Shown in pieces: positions 6,595 to 13,157 of a stretch of 13,384 nucleotides of DNA (position 1 is the stretch's first letter; the number at the start of each line of letters is the position of its first letter). The translations under genes were made by a program, and so were the position numbers. The stretch is taken from the NCBI GenBank assembly GCA_025450355.1, contig JANWHR010000115.1, positions 1 through 13,384 of the forward strand. The letters are read 5' to 3'. The notes below the pieces were generated by a model. It was given only the letters and a program-made list of their open reading frames with translations. It had not been told where the DNA came from and did not search any database. This DNA is from Micropepsaceae bacterium (GTDB taxonomy: Bacteria > Pseudomonadota > Alphaproteobacteria > Micropepsales > Micropepsaceae).

Positions 6595-8778
6595 CTATGC
6601 CGCTCTGCGTTTGGCGAAGCGTCCGTAGAAGGTTTCGCCCGAATTCGCCATTTCGCGTAAACCGCGGTTGGGCCGGAACCGCTCGCCATACTTCCCGGCA
6701 AGAGAATCGCATTGCGCAACAAACGCGGCGGCGCCCATGGTGTCGATCATGGATAGCGGACCGCCGGTGAAGGGCGCAAAACCCCAGCCGAGAATGGCGC
6801 CGACATCTGCGTCGCGCGGATCGGTGATGACATTCTCCTCATAACAGCGCGCCGCTTCCAGCGCCTGAATGGTCAGCAGACGGCGCATCAGTTCCTTTGG
6901 ATCGGCGTCGTTCCGCCAGGAAGTCGCGCCGTAGGAAAACAGTCCCGGCCACAACCGCTGCCGCTTCCCGCGCGAATCATAGTCATAAAAGCCTTTGCCG
7001 TTCTTCACGCCATTGCGCCCGTTTTCCTCGACCAGCCAGGCCATGATCTGCTCCTGTGGTCCGGGGTTTTCGCTCTTCAGGATCTCCGCGCGGTAGGCGC
7101 GCGAGATTTTCAGGCCGGTGTCCACGCCGACGGAATCCATAACCTCCAGTGGCCCCATCGGCATACCGGCCATGCGGCCGGCATTCTCGATCAGCGGCGG
7201 CGTGATCCGCTCGTGCAACATGGTCAGGCCTTCCAGCGTGAAGGTCTCGAAGCAGCGGGAGGTGTAGAAGCCGTGGGAATCATTCACCACAATCGGCGTC
7301 TTGCGGATTTTCGCCACGTAATCGATGGCGGTTGCGAGCGCCCGGTCCCCCGTCTGCTTACCGACGATAATCTCCACCAGACCCATGCGATCGACGGGGG
7401 AAAAGAAATGGACACCAATGAAGCTTTCCGGCCGCCGGCTTGCCTGCGCCAGTCCGGTGATCGGGAGAGTCGACGTGTTGGACCCGAAGATCGCCGTGCC
7501 CGGCGTGCAGGCGTCGGTCTTTTCCGTCGCTTCCGCCTTCACCTTGCGATCCTCGAACACCGCCTCGATCACCAGGTCCACGTCGCGCAACGCCTCGAAC
7601 CGGGTCTCCGGGTGAATTCGTCCGAGCACTTCGTCTTTGCGCGCGGGCGTAGCCCGGCCGCGTGAAATTTCGCGGTCGAGCAGCTTCGTAACAGCATTCT
7701 TTCCGCCTTCGGCACGTTCCCCCGTAGTGTCGATCAGCGTCACGTCAATCCCCGCGAGCGCGGAGACATAGGCGATTCCGGAGCCCATGACGCCCGCACC
7801 CAGGACGCCCAGGCGCCGGACTTCGGTGCGCGCCACTTCTTTCGGCCGGCGCGCGCCTTTTCCCAGCTCCTGCATGGAATGAAACAGGGTACGAATCATT
7901 GCCTTGCTGTTGGACGACAACAGTGCACGGACGAAATAGCGCGCTTCGATCTTGAACGCGGTATCAATATCGACCAGCAGGCCCTCATAGACCGCCGACA
8001 TGATGAAGCGTTGCGCCGGATAATTGTCGTAAGTCCGGCTTCTCAGCATGGCATTGCCGACGGTGAACACCTGCGCGCCGGATTTCGAAAACGGACCACC
8101 TGCCGGAATGCGGAAATCCGGCCGGTCCCACGGCGCAACCGGATGCGGGTTGGCGGCGATCCATGCTTTGGTGGCAGCCAGCAATTCGGCTGCCGCCACT
8201 GTTTGCTGGACAATGCCGATCCCGAGCGCCGCCGCCGGATCGATCCGCCGCGATTCCAGCATCAGCGGCAGCGCATTCATGGCGCCGATCATGCGCGGCA
8301 GACGCTGCGTGCCACCCGCCCCGGGGATCAGCCCGATTTGCGCTTCGGGAAAACCGATCCGGGCCGAAGCATCGGTCGTCATCACGCGGTGGTGGCAGGC
8401 CAGCGTCAGCTCCAGACCACCGCCCAGCGCCGTGCCGTTGATGGCGGCGACAACCGGCTTGCCGCAGGTCTCGATTTTGCGGAACACGTGATGGATGCCC
8501 ATCATGGTATCGAACGCCGTTTTCACAGTATCGGCGCCCGCGCCGCCCGCAATTCCGGCCATTTCGTCGAGATCGGCGCCGGCACAGAAATTTCCGGATT
8601 TGGCGCTGGTGATCACCAAACCCTTGATCGCGCCATCCTCTGCCAGTCGCTCGGCGACCCGGCCGAGTTCAGTGACGGCGGCGAGCGACAGAACATTGAC
8701 CGGCTTGCCCGGCGTATCCCAGGTGAGCGTGACGATGCCGCCGCTGTCCTGTTCCCATTTGAACTGCGTCAGCTCCAT
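6595..8778 (-). CDS. fadB: Fatty-acid oxidation complex alpha subunit (enoyl-CoA hydratase / 3-hydroxyacyl-CoA dehydrogenase)
   Basis: A 727-aa bifunctional beta-oxidation enzyme in the usual 700-740 range. Residues 1-190 are the crotonase domain: oxyanion-hole segment FCAGADLDEM (64-73), GGGLEL with Glu123, and FPEAQIGLIPGAGGTQR with Glu145, the two catalytic acids. From about 321 an NAD-binding domain starts with GVLGAGVMGSG (324-334). GVHFFSP with His457 and EIIVG with Glu469 form the dehydrogenase catalytic pair, and the C-terminal domains end in a second half containing WGFAPFTGGP (665-674). It hydrates trans-2-enoyl-CoA and oxidises L-3-hydroxyacyl-CoA. ATG 8778 comes one base after the thiolase stop, so the pair is co-translated. 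FadJ-type naming is equally possible; the enzymatic assignment is firm. Confidence 0.95.
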   Translation of the reverse strand: MELTQFKWEQDSGGIVTLTWDTPGKPVNVLSLAAVTELGRVAERLAEDGAIKGLVITSAKSGNFCAGADLDEMAGIAGGAGADTVKTAFDTMMGIHHVFRKIETCGKPVVAAINGTALGGGLELTLACHHRVMTTDASARIGFPEAQIGLIPGAGGTQRLPRMIGAMNALPLMLESRRIDPAAALGIGIVQQTVAAAELLAATKAWIAANPHPVAPWDRPDFRIPAGGPFSKSGAQVFTVGNAMLRSRTYDNYPAQRFIMSAVYEGLLVDIDTAFKIEARYFVRALLSSNSKAMIRTLFHSMQELGKGARRPKEVARTEVRRLGVLGAGVMGSGIAYVSALAGIDVTLIDTTGERAEGGKNAVTKLLDREISRGRATPARKDEVLGRIHPETRFEALRDVDLVIEAVFEDRKVKAEATEKTDACTPGTAIFGSNTSTLPITGLAQASRRPESFIGVHFFSPVDRMGLVEIIVGKQTGDRALATAIDYVAKIRKTPIVVNDSHGFYTSRCFETFTLEGLTMLHERITPPLIENAGRMAGMPMGPLEVMDSVGVDTGLKISRAYRAEILKSENPGPQEQIMAWLVEENGRNGVKNGKGFYDYDSRGKRQRLWPGLFSYGATSWRNDADPKELMRRLLTIQALEAARCYEENVITDPRDADVGAILGWGFAPFTGGPLSMIDTMGAAAFVAQCDSLAGKYGERFRPNRGLREMANSGETFYGRFAKRRAA

Positions 8779-8779
8779 G

Positions 8780-9985
8780 TCACAGTCTTTCGATAATGGT
8801 CGCGGTGCCCATGCCGGCGCCAATGCAAAGGGTGATCAGGGCCGTGGTCAGCCCGCGGCGTTCCAGCTCGTCCAGTGCAGTTCCCAGCAGCATCGCGCCG
8901 GTCGCGCCCAGCGGATGACCCATCGCGATCGCGCCGCCGTTGACATTCACCTTGTCGGGCGAAAGCTTCATCACCCGCAGATAGCGCAGCACCACCGACG
9001 CGAAAGCTTCATTGATCTCGAACAGGTCGATATCGTTTTCCGTCATGCCGGCGCGCGCCAGCACTTTTTTGCTGACCTCGGCAGGCGCGGTGAGCATGAT
9101 CGCAGGTTCCGATCCGATCGAGCCGAAGGCCCTGACTTTCGCCCGCGGTTTCAAACCGAGTTCTTCGCCCTTTTCTTTCGACCCAAGCAGCACCGCGGCA
9201 GCCCCGTCCACAATGCCGGAGGAATTTCCGGCGTGATGCACATGATTGATCGCTTCTACCTGCGGGTAGCGTTGAATGGCGACCGAATCGAAACCGAGCG
9301 AACCCATTTCGGCGAAAGCGGGTTTCAATGCGCCCAGCGACTGCATTGTGGTTGCCGGGCGCATGTGCTCGTCGCGCGCAAGGATCGTCTGTCCCAGAGC
9401 ATCCTTCACCGGAATGACGGAATGATCGAAACGGCCGGAACTCCACGCCTGCGCCGCACGCGTCTGGCTTTGCACCGCATAAGCATCGACGTCATCACGC
9501 GAAAATCCGTCCAGCGTCGCGATCAGATCCGCCGAGATTCCCTGCGGCACGAAATAGGCGGGAATCGCGATGGAAGGATCCTCAGGCCAGGCCCCGCCCG
9601 AAGAACCAATCGGAACCCGGCTCATCGCCTCCACGCCGCCCCCGATTGCAAGTTCCGTCTGCCCCGCCATGATCCCGCCGGCCGCCAGATTGCAGGCATC
9701 CAGGCCGCTGGCGCAAAAGCGGTTGATCTGCATCCCGGGAACATTCTGCGCAAAGCCGGCTTTCAGGACCGCCGCACGTGCAATATCAGCGCCCTGCTCG
9801 CCAACCGGATCGACACAGCCGAGGATAACGTCATCAACCTCGCCCGTATCGAGACCGTTGCGATCGCGGATGGCCTGGAGTGCCTGGGTTGCAAGCTCCA
9901 GAGCGGTCACCTCATGCAGCGAGCCATCTTTTTTGCCGCGCCCGCGCGGCGTACGCAGTGCGTCATAAATGTAGCAATCGCTCAT
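8780..9985 (-). CDS. fadA: Acetyl-CoA C-acyltransferase (3-ketoacyl-CoA thiolase)
   Basis: A 401-aa thiolase, the usual length for the family. It cleaves 3-ketoacyl-CoA with CoA to release acetyl-CoA, the last step of the beta-oxidation cycle, and works with the FadB protein encoded immediately downstream. Key residues: nucleophile Cys91 in NRFCASGLDA, INEAFA (324-329), His357 in GGAIAMGHPLGATGA, and Cys387 in CIGAGMG. No targeting sequence is present, so it is cytosolic. ATG 9985 has AGGGA about 10 bases upstream. It starts 24 bases after sodB stops and ends one base before fadB starts. Thiolases of PHB synthesis (PhaA) share the fold, but the fadB partner argues for degradation. Confidence 0.94.
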   Translation of the reverse strand: MSDCYIYDALRTPRGRGKKDGSLHEVTALELATQALQAIRDRNGLDTGEVDDVILGCVDPVGEQGADIARAAVLKAGFAQNVPGMQINRFCASGLDACNLAAGGIMAGQTELAIGGGVEAMSRVPIGSSGGAWPEDPSIAIPAYFVPQGISADLIATLDGFSRDDVDAYAVQSQTRAAQAWSSGRFDHSVIPVKDALGQTILARDEHMRPATTMQSLGALKPAFAEMGSLGFDSVAIQRYPQVEAINHVHHAGNSSGIVDGAAAVLLGSKEKGEELGLKPRAKVRAFGSIGSEPAIMLTAPAEVSKKVLARAGMTENDIDLFEINEAFASVVLRYLRVMKLSPDKVNVNGGAIAMGHPLGATGAMLLGTALDELERRGLTTALITLCIGAGMGTATIIERL

Positions 9986-10009
9986 GGCAGGCCATCCCTG
10001 GAGGCAGCA

Positions 10010-10627
10010 TCACCCCGCGCGCTGGTAATTCTGCACCGCAAAATCCCAGTTGAGCAGCTTTTCCGAAACCGCTTTCAGAAAATCCGGCCGCCGATTCTGA
10101 TAGTCGAGATAATAGGCATGTTCCCACACATCAATGGTCAGAAGACAGCGCCTGCCATGAGCCATCGGGGTTTCCGCGTTCGCCGTCTTTTCGATTTTGA
10201 GCTTCCCGCCATCGCCAACCAGCCAAACCCATCCGCTGCCGAACTGCGCGGCGCCTTCCTTGGCGAATTGCTCCCGGAAGCTTTCCACACTGCCGAAATC
10301 ACGTTCCAGCGCCTGCTTCAGATCACCGGACGGTTGCCCGCCACGCGGTGACAGGCAGGCCCAGAAGAACGCATGGTTCCACGCCTGCGCGGCATTGTTG
10401 AAAATGGCACGATCTGCCGGATTTTTTGCGGATTCGCGTACCACTTCGTCCAGCGGCATCGCGCCAAAGCGCGTATTTTGCGCCAGCCGGTTCAGATTAT
10501 CGACATAGGCTTTGTGATGCTTGCCGTAATGGAAGCTCATCGTATTGGCCGAAATCACGGGCGCAAGCGCGCCCTCATCATAGGGCAAAGGTGACAACGT
10601 AAATGGTCCGGTATTGGGCTTATCCAT
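10010..10627 (-). CDS. sodB: Superoxide dismutase, Fe type
   Basis: A 205-aa Fe/Mn-family superoxide dismutase, which converts superoxide to oxygen and hydrogen peroxide. Metal ligands are visible: His33 (SFHYGKHH), His85 (AQAWNHAFFW), Asp166 and His170 (DVWEHAYYLDYQNRR). Gln81 in AAQAWNH, in the N-terminal-half position, favours iron over manganese. No signal peptide is present, so it is cytosolic. ATG 10627 has a strong GGAGGT ribosome binding site seven bases upstream. The gene is first in a run with fadA (24-base gap) and fadB. Its upstream region carries an EcfG-type general-stress promoter. The usual PLLTID before the last ligands reads CLLTID here, a minor departure. Confidence 0.95.
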   Translation of the reverse strand: MDKPNTGPFTLSPLPYDEGALAPVISANTMSFHYGKHHKAYVDNLNRLAQNTRFGAMPLDEVVRESAKNPADRAIFNNAAQAWNHAFFWACLSPRGGQPSGDLKQALERDFGSVESFREQFAKEGAAQFGSGWVWLVGDGGKLKIEKTANAETPMAHGRRCLLTIDVWEHAYYLDYQNRRPDFLKAVSEKLLNWDFAVQNYQRAG

Positions 10628-10675
10628 AATCCACCTCCAAATTTGCTCGCGTTGGCTTAAGGCCGAACAGGCTCA

Positions 10676-10701
10676 AACGCAGCACAACGCATATCTGTTC
10701 C
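10676..10701 (-). promoter_or_regulatory. EcfG-type (general stress response) promoter of sodB
   Basis: On the minus strand GGAAC (10701-10697) is followed after exactly 17 bases by CGTT (10679-10676). GGAAC-N16/17-CGTT is the consensus of the alphaproteobacterial general-stress sigma factor EcfG. Transcription would begin near 10668, leaving a leader of about 40 bases before the strong ribosome binding site and ATG 10627. Strand, spacing and position all fit sodB. No competing sigma-70 promoter is obvious for this gene. Confidence 0.65.
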
Positions 10702-10728
10702 GATTTATCCTCGACGAACTCGCGCTGA

Positions 10729-10757
10729 TTGACGCAGGGCTTACGGGAACGGGCTAT
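10729..10757 (+). promoter_or_regulatory. Possible sigma-70-type promoter of the copC-like operon
   Basis: TTGACG at 10729-10734 is followed after 17 bases by GGCTAT (10752-10757), with CTATCG overlapping. The -35 is good and the -10 is weak. It lies about 45 bases upstream of the GTG/ATG of the CopC-like gene, on the correct strand. It sits in the same 172-bp divergent region as the sodB promoter. Confidence 0.3.
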
Positions 10758-10799
10758 CGTAGGCCGGTTGCCGCAACGGGCAGCAGACGATAAATTCCC

Positions 10800-11171
10800 G
10801 TGATGCGCAAATTGGCACTCCTGTCGCTGCTGCTCTGTCTCGGCGCGGCGCCAGTCTCAGGCGCGCCCGCGGCGGCGCCACAGTTGACGATGACCGATCC
10901 GGAGGCAAATTCTGTCGTCCAGGCGCCGGTTTACATGGTGCATCTGATGTTCGACCTGCCGGTGGACATCCGCAACGTCGTCTTCAACGTCACGGACGGC
11001 GCGGGCAAGGCCGTGAATGTCGGCCAGCCCATGCCGATGGACCCGGAAGGCAAGATGTTGATGGCGATCCCCCAAAAACCGCTTCCGGCAGGAACCTATA
11101 AGGTCAGATGGCATGCGGCCGGACCGGACGGCAAACCGCTCGATGGCGAATTCTCGTTCACCGCAAAGTAG
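10800..11171 (+). CDS. CopC-domain periplasmic protein lacking the usual copper ligands
   Basis: A 123-aa exported protein: Lys4 then a hydrophobic core, with a likely cleavage site after VSGA near residue 22. The mature part is a single Ig-like CopC domain: LTMTDPEANSVVQAPVYMVHLMFDLPVD, then LPAGTYKVRWHAAGPDGKP, then a closing GEFSFTAK strand. CopC proteins bind Cu(II) in the periplasm through an N-terminal His and an Asp-x-His pair in a DGHP-like loop. Here the N-terminal His is absent and the loop reads DGKP (109-113 region), leaving Asp110 alone. A Met-rich stretch (78-88, with four Met) might bind Cu(I), which is inference. Start GTG 10800 or ATG 10803; no strong ribosome binding site. 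The MBL gene follows after nine bases. Confidence 0.8.
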   Translation: MMRKLALLSLLLCLGAAPVSGAPAAAPQLTMTDPEANSVVQAPVYMVHLMFDLPVDIRNVVFNVTDGAGKAVNVGQPMPMDPEGKMLMAIPQKPLPAGTYKVRWHAAGPDGKPLDGEFSFTAK

Positions 11172-11180
11172 GAGAATGGA

Positions 11181-12095
11181 ATGAAATATCTGGCGATCAC
11201 GACGCTTGGCCTCGCCGCGGCGTTGTACACGGCGCCGCTGTTTGCGCAGGGACAGCAGGACTTCTCCAAAATCCAGGTGCAGGTCAGCGATCTTGGCCAC
11301 AACACCTATATGCTCGATGGCGTGGGCGGAAATCCGGGTGGAAACGTCACAATCGCGGTCGGCACCAATGGGGTGATCATGGTGGATGCACAGTTCGCAC
11401 CCATGCATGACAAGCTGAAAGCCGCCATTGCAAAAATCACAAATCAGCCTGTGAAATATCTGATCAACACCCATTATCACGGCGACCACACCGGCGGTAA
11501 CGCGGCATTCGGCAGGGAAGGCGCCATTATCGTCGCGCAGGAGAACGTAAAAAAGCGACTGCTGAATCCCCAGCCCGGCGCGAATGGGCAAACTCCGCCG
11601 CCCGCACCGGCGGAAGCCATTCCGGCCCAGGTGTACAGGGACAAAACCGCGGTGAGCATCGGCGGGCGCACGGCGCAGATCGGACATCTGCCGAATGCCC
11701 ATACCGATGGCGACTCCTATGTTTATTTCCCGGAGGCGAACGTGCTCGCGACCGGCGACCTGAATGGCGCGCAGCGGAACTACACCAATCCGGATATTCG
11801 CGGCGGTGGTGGCATCACTGGCATCATCGCCGGATTTGATACGGTGATCAAAGTTGCCAATGATCAGACCAAAGTCGTCCCTGGACATGGTCCGCTGGCC
11901 AGCAAAGCCGATCTTGTCGCGACGCGTGCAGTGCTGGTGAAGATTCGCGACCGGGTGCAGAAAATGAAGGCTGCGGGCATGACCGAAGATCAGGTCGTCG
12001 CGGCAAAACCGGCTGCGGATGTTCAGGCGCAGCGGCATGCCGATGATATGGTGAGTGACCGCTTTGTGCGGCTGGTCTATGAGACTGTGAAATAG
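11181..12095 (+). CDS. Exported metallo-beta-lactamase-fold hydrolase
   Basis: A 304-aa MBL-fold protein with a Sec signal (MKYLAITTLG through about residue 22, ending LFAQ), hence periplasmic. The zinc-binding set is complete: THYHGDH gives His98, His100, Asp102 and His103; NAHTDGD gives His174; ATGDL gives Asp193; VPGHGP gives His236. This arrangement with a bridging Asp matches the broad glyoxalase/SoxH-like branch of MBL hydrolases; it lacks the metal-binding Cys of class B1 lactamases. The substrate is unknown, and lactamase activity should not be assumed. A Pro-rich insert (about 130-149) sits between the first and second halves. ATG 11181 has AGGAG about nine bases upstream. It follows the CopC-like gene closely and precedes a DsbA-like gene. 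Confidence 0.9.
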   Translation: MKYLAITTLGLAAALYTAPLFAQGQQDFSKIQVQVSDLGHNTYMLDGVGGNPGGNVTIAVGTNGVIMVDAQFAPMHDKLKAAIAKITNQPVKYLINTHYHGDHTGGNAAFGREGAIIVAQENVKKRLLNPQPGANGQTPPPAPAEAIPAQVYRDKTAVSIGGRTAQIGHLPNAHTDGDSYVYFPEANVLATGDLNGAQRNYTNPDIRGGGGITGIIAGFDTVIKVANDQTKVVPGHGPLASKADLVATRAVLVKIRDRVQKMKAAGMTEDQVVAAKPAADVQAQRHADDMVSDRFVRLVYETVK

Positions 12096-12162
12096 CGTGA
12101 ATCAGCGCCGCTGGAGTTCTGCCCAAATGCCGGAGCTTCCCTGCACCGGAGTTTTCCGCCAC

Positions 12163-12858
12163 ATGAAACATCGTGTTTCAGCGGCCATTGCAATTTGCGC
12201 CGCGCTGCTGTTGTCCGGAGCCGCGGGGGCTGCGGGACCAGACGCGGGCGAGCAGCAGCGCATCCAGCAGGCTGTCCGCGATTACGCGACCCGTACGGCC
12301 GCCGAGCAGGAAAAGAATCAGGACGCGCTGATTGCACGCAACAGCGAAGCCTTGCTGAACGATCCAAAGACGCCGGTGATCGGCAATCCGAAAGCCCCCG
12401 TCGCGATCATCGAATTCTTCGACTACACCTGCCCGTACTGCAAGGCGGCAGAACCGCGGCTCGAAAAGCTGCTGAACGACGATCCGGGCGTGAAGCTCGT
12501 CGTGAAGGACTTTCCCATCCTCACGCCCCAGTCCGTGGTCGCCGCAAAAGCGGCCCTCGCATCCGTGAAGCAGGGCAAATACGCCCGATACCACCAGGCG
12601 ATGATGATGTTCCGTGGTCAGCTGACCGAGGACACGATCTTCGACATCGCGAAGGACTCCGGCCTCGATGTCAACCGGCTACGCCGGGACATGGACTCAC
12701 CGGAGATCGCGGGCGAAATCATCGCGGATTTCAATCTCGCCCGCGCCATCCGCGTGTTCGCGACTCCGGCCTTTATCGTCAACAACCACCTGATCACTAC
12801 ATCGTCTGCAGAAATCGATTTCCCGAAAGTCGTCGCCGCTGCCCGCGCCGGGCGCTAA
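12163..12858 (+). CDS. DsbA-family periplasmic thiol oxidoreductase
   Basis: A 231-aa exported thioredoxin-fold protein. A Sec signal covers about residues 1-24 (ending AGAAG), followed by a helical N-terminal region (30-70). The DsbA/Com1-like thioredoxin domain starts at PVAIIEFFDYTCPYC, with catalytic Cys90 and Cys93 and the CPYC active site. The cis-proline loop is Thr201-Pro202 in FATPAFIVNN. The long N-terminal helix before the fold and the PKAPV strand resemble ScsC/BdbD/Com1 proteins, so disulfide oxidation or isomerisation is likely. ATG 12163 is preferred because the signal starts there and CGGAG lies upstream; in-frame GTG 12097 and ATG 12127 would add an unlikely hydrophilic leader. 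It lies 67 bases after the MBL gene, and its TAA overlaps the TAG of the opposing gene. Confidence 0.92.
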   Translation: MKHRVSAAIAICAALLLSGAAGAAGPDAGEQQRIQQAVRDYATRTAAEQEKNQDALIARNSEALLNDPKTPVIGNPKAPVAIIEFFDYTCPYCKAAEPRLEKLLNDDPGVKLVVKDFPILTPQSVVAAKAALASVKQGKYARYHQAMMMFRGQLTEDTIFDIAKDSGLDVNRLRRDMDSPEIAGEIIADFNLARAIRVFATPAFIVNNHLITTSSAEIDFPKVVAAARAGR

Positions 12859-13034
12859 ATCGGATACCCCACACCATAACAACCGGCGCAGCCGAGGAAC
12901 TGGTATGCGATCATCGCTGCAACAGCCAGAACCAACACGCCAATCAGCACCGTTTGCATCGCGCTGTAGCCAGATTCTTGCGGGGCATCAGCCGGCTTCT
13001 GTACGACAGGACGTTCTTCGGTCGTAACGCTCAT
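12855..13034 (-). CDS. Small single-span membrane protein with C-terminal CxxC (59 aa)
   Basis: A 59-aa protein. Residues 1-25 are hydrophilic and Pro/Glu-rich, residues about 26-48 form one strong membrane helix, and the tail FLGCAGCYGVGYPI carries Cys49 and Cys52 as a CxxC directly after the membrane. I recognise no named family. An N-in orientation would put the CxxC in the periplasm, where it could be oxidised or reduced by DsbA-like proteins; this is inference. ATG 13034 has CGGAG eight bases upstream and is preferred over an in-frame ATG at 13100, because that one would place the FixK/FNR box inside the coding region. The gene is convergent with the DsbA-family gene, and their stop codons overlap. 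Confidence 0.75.
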   Translation of the reverse strand: MSVTTEERPVVQKPADAPQESGYSAMQTVLIGVLVLAVAAMIAYQFLGCAGCYGVGYPI

Positions 13035-13093
13035 CGAAATCTCCGTTGAAGAGCTTTGATGAACGAACGTTAATCCGCCCCTGCTGCGCGTCT

Positions 13094-13107
13094 TTGACAT
13101 GCATCAA
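13094..13107 (-). promoter_or_regulatory. FixK/FNR-type binding site
   Basis: On the minus strand this reads TTGATGCATGTCAA, matching the FNR/FixK palindrome TTGAT-N4-ATCAA at nine of ten defined positions. Its centre is about 66 bases upstream of ATG 13034. If placed at -41.5, as for activated promoters, transcription would begin near 13059, 25 bases before the ATG, which is sensible spacing. This predicts induction of the 59-aa membrane protein at low oxygen. Being palindromic, it could also act on the plus strand, but the reading frame there lacks a clear start. Confidence 0.65.
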
Positions 13108-13157
13108 TCCCCAAAGTGGCGGCGGGGGCGTGTCCGGCCCGTTCTGATGCGCGATGA

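Noticed and set aside
8495..10351. A 618-codon plus-strand open frame across fadB, fadA and sodB
   Set aside because: It spans three clearly identified minus-strand enzymes and its translation resembles nothing known; antisense frame.
10746..10769. A second EcfG-like motif (GGAAC...GGTT) on the plus strand before the CopC-like gene
   Set aside because: Spacing is 15 bases and the -10 core is GGTT rather than CGTT, so it does not meet the consensus.
10857..12038. A 393-codon minus-strand open frame opposite the CopC-like and MBL genes
   Set aside because: The plus strand encodes a full zinc-binding MBL motif set and good signal peptides; the antisense product has none.
11181..12095. Calling the MBL protein a beta-lactamase resistance gene
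   Set aside because: The fold and zinc ligands are shared by many hydrolases, the class B1 Cys ligand is absent, and nothing nearby concerns antibiotics.
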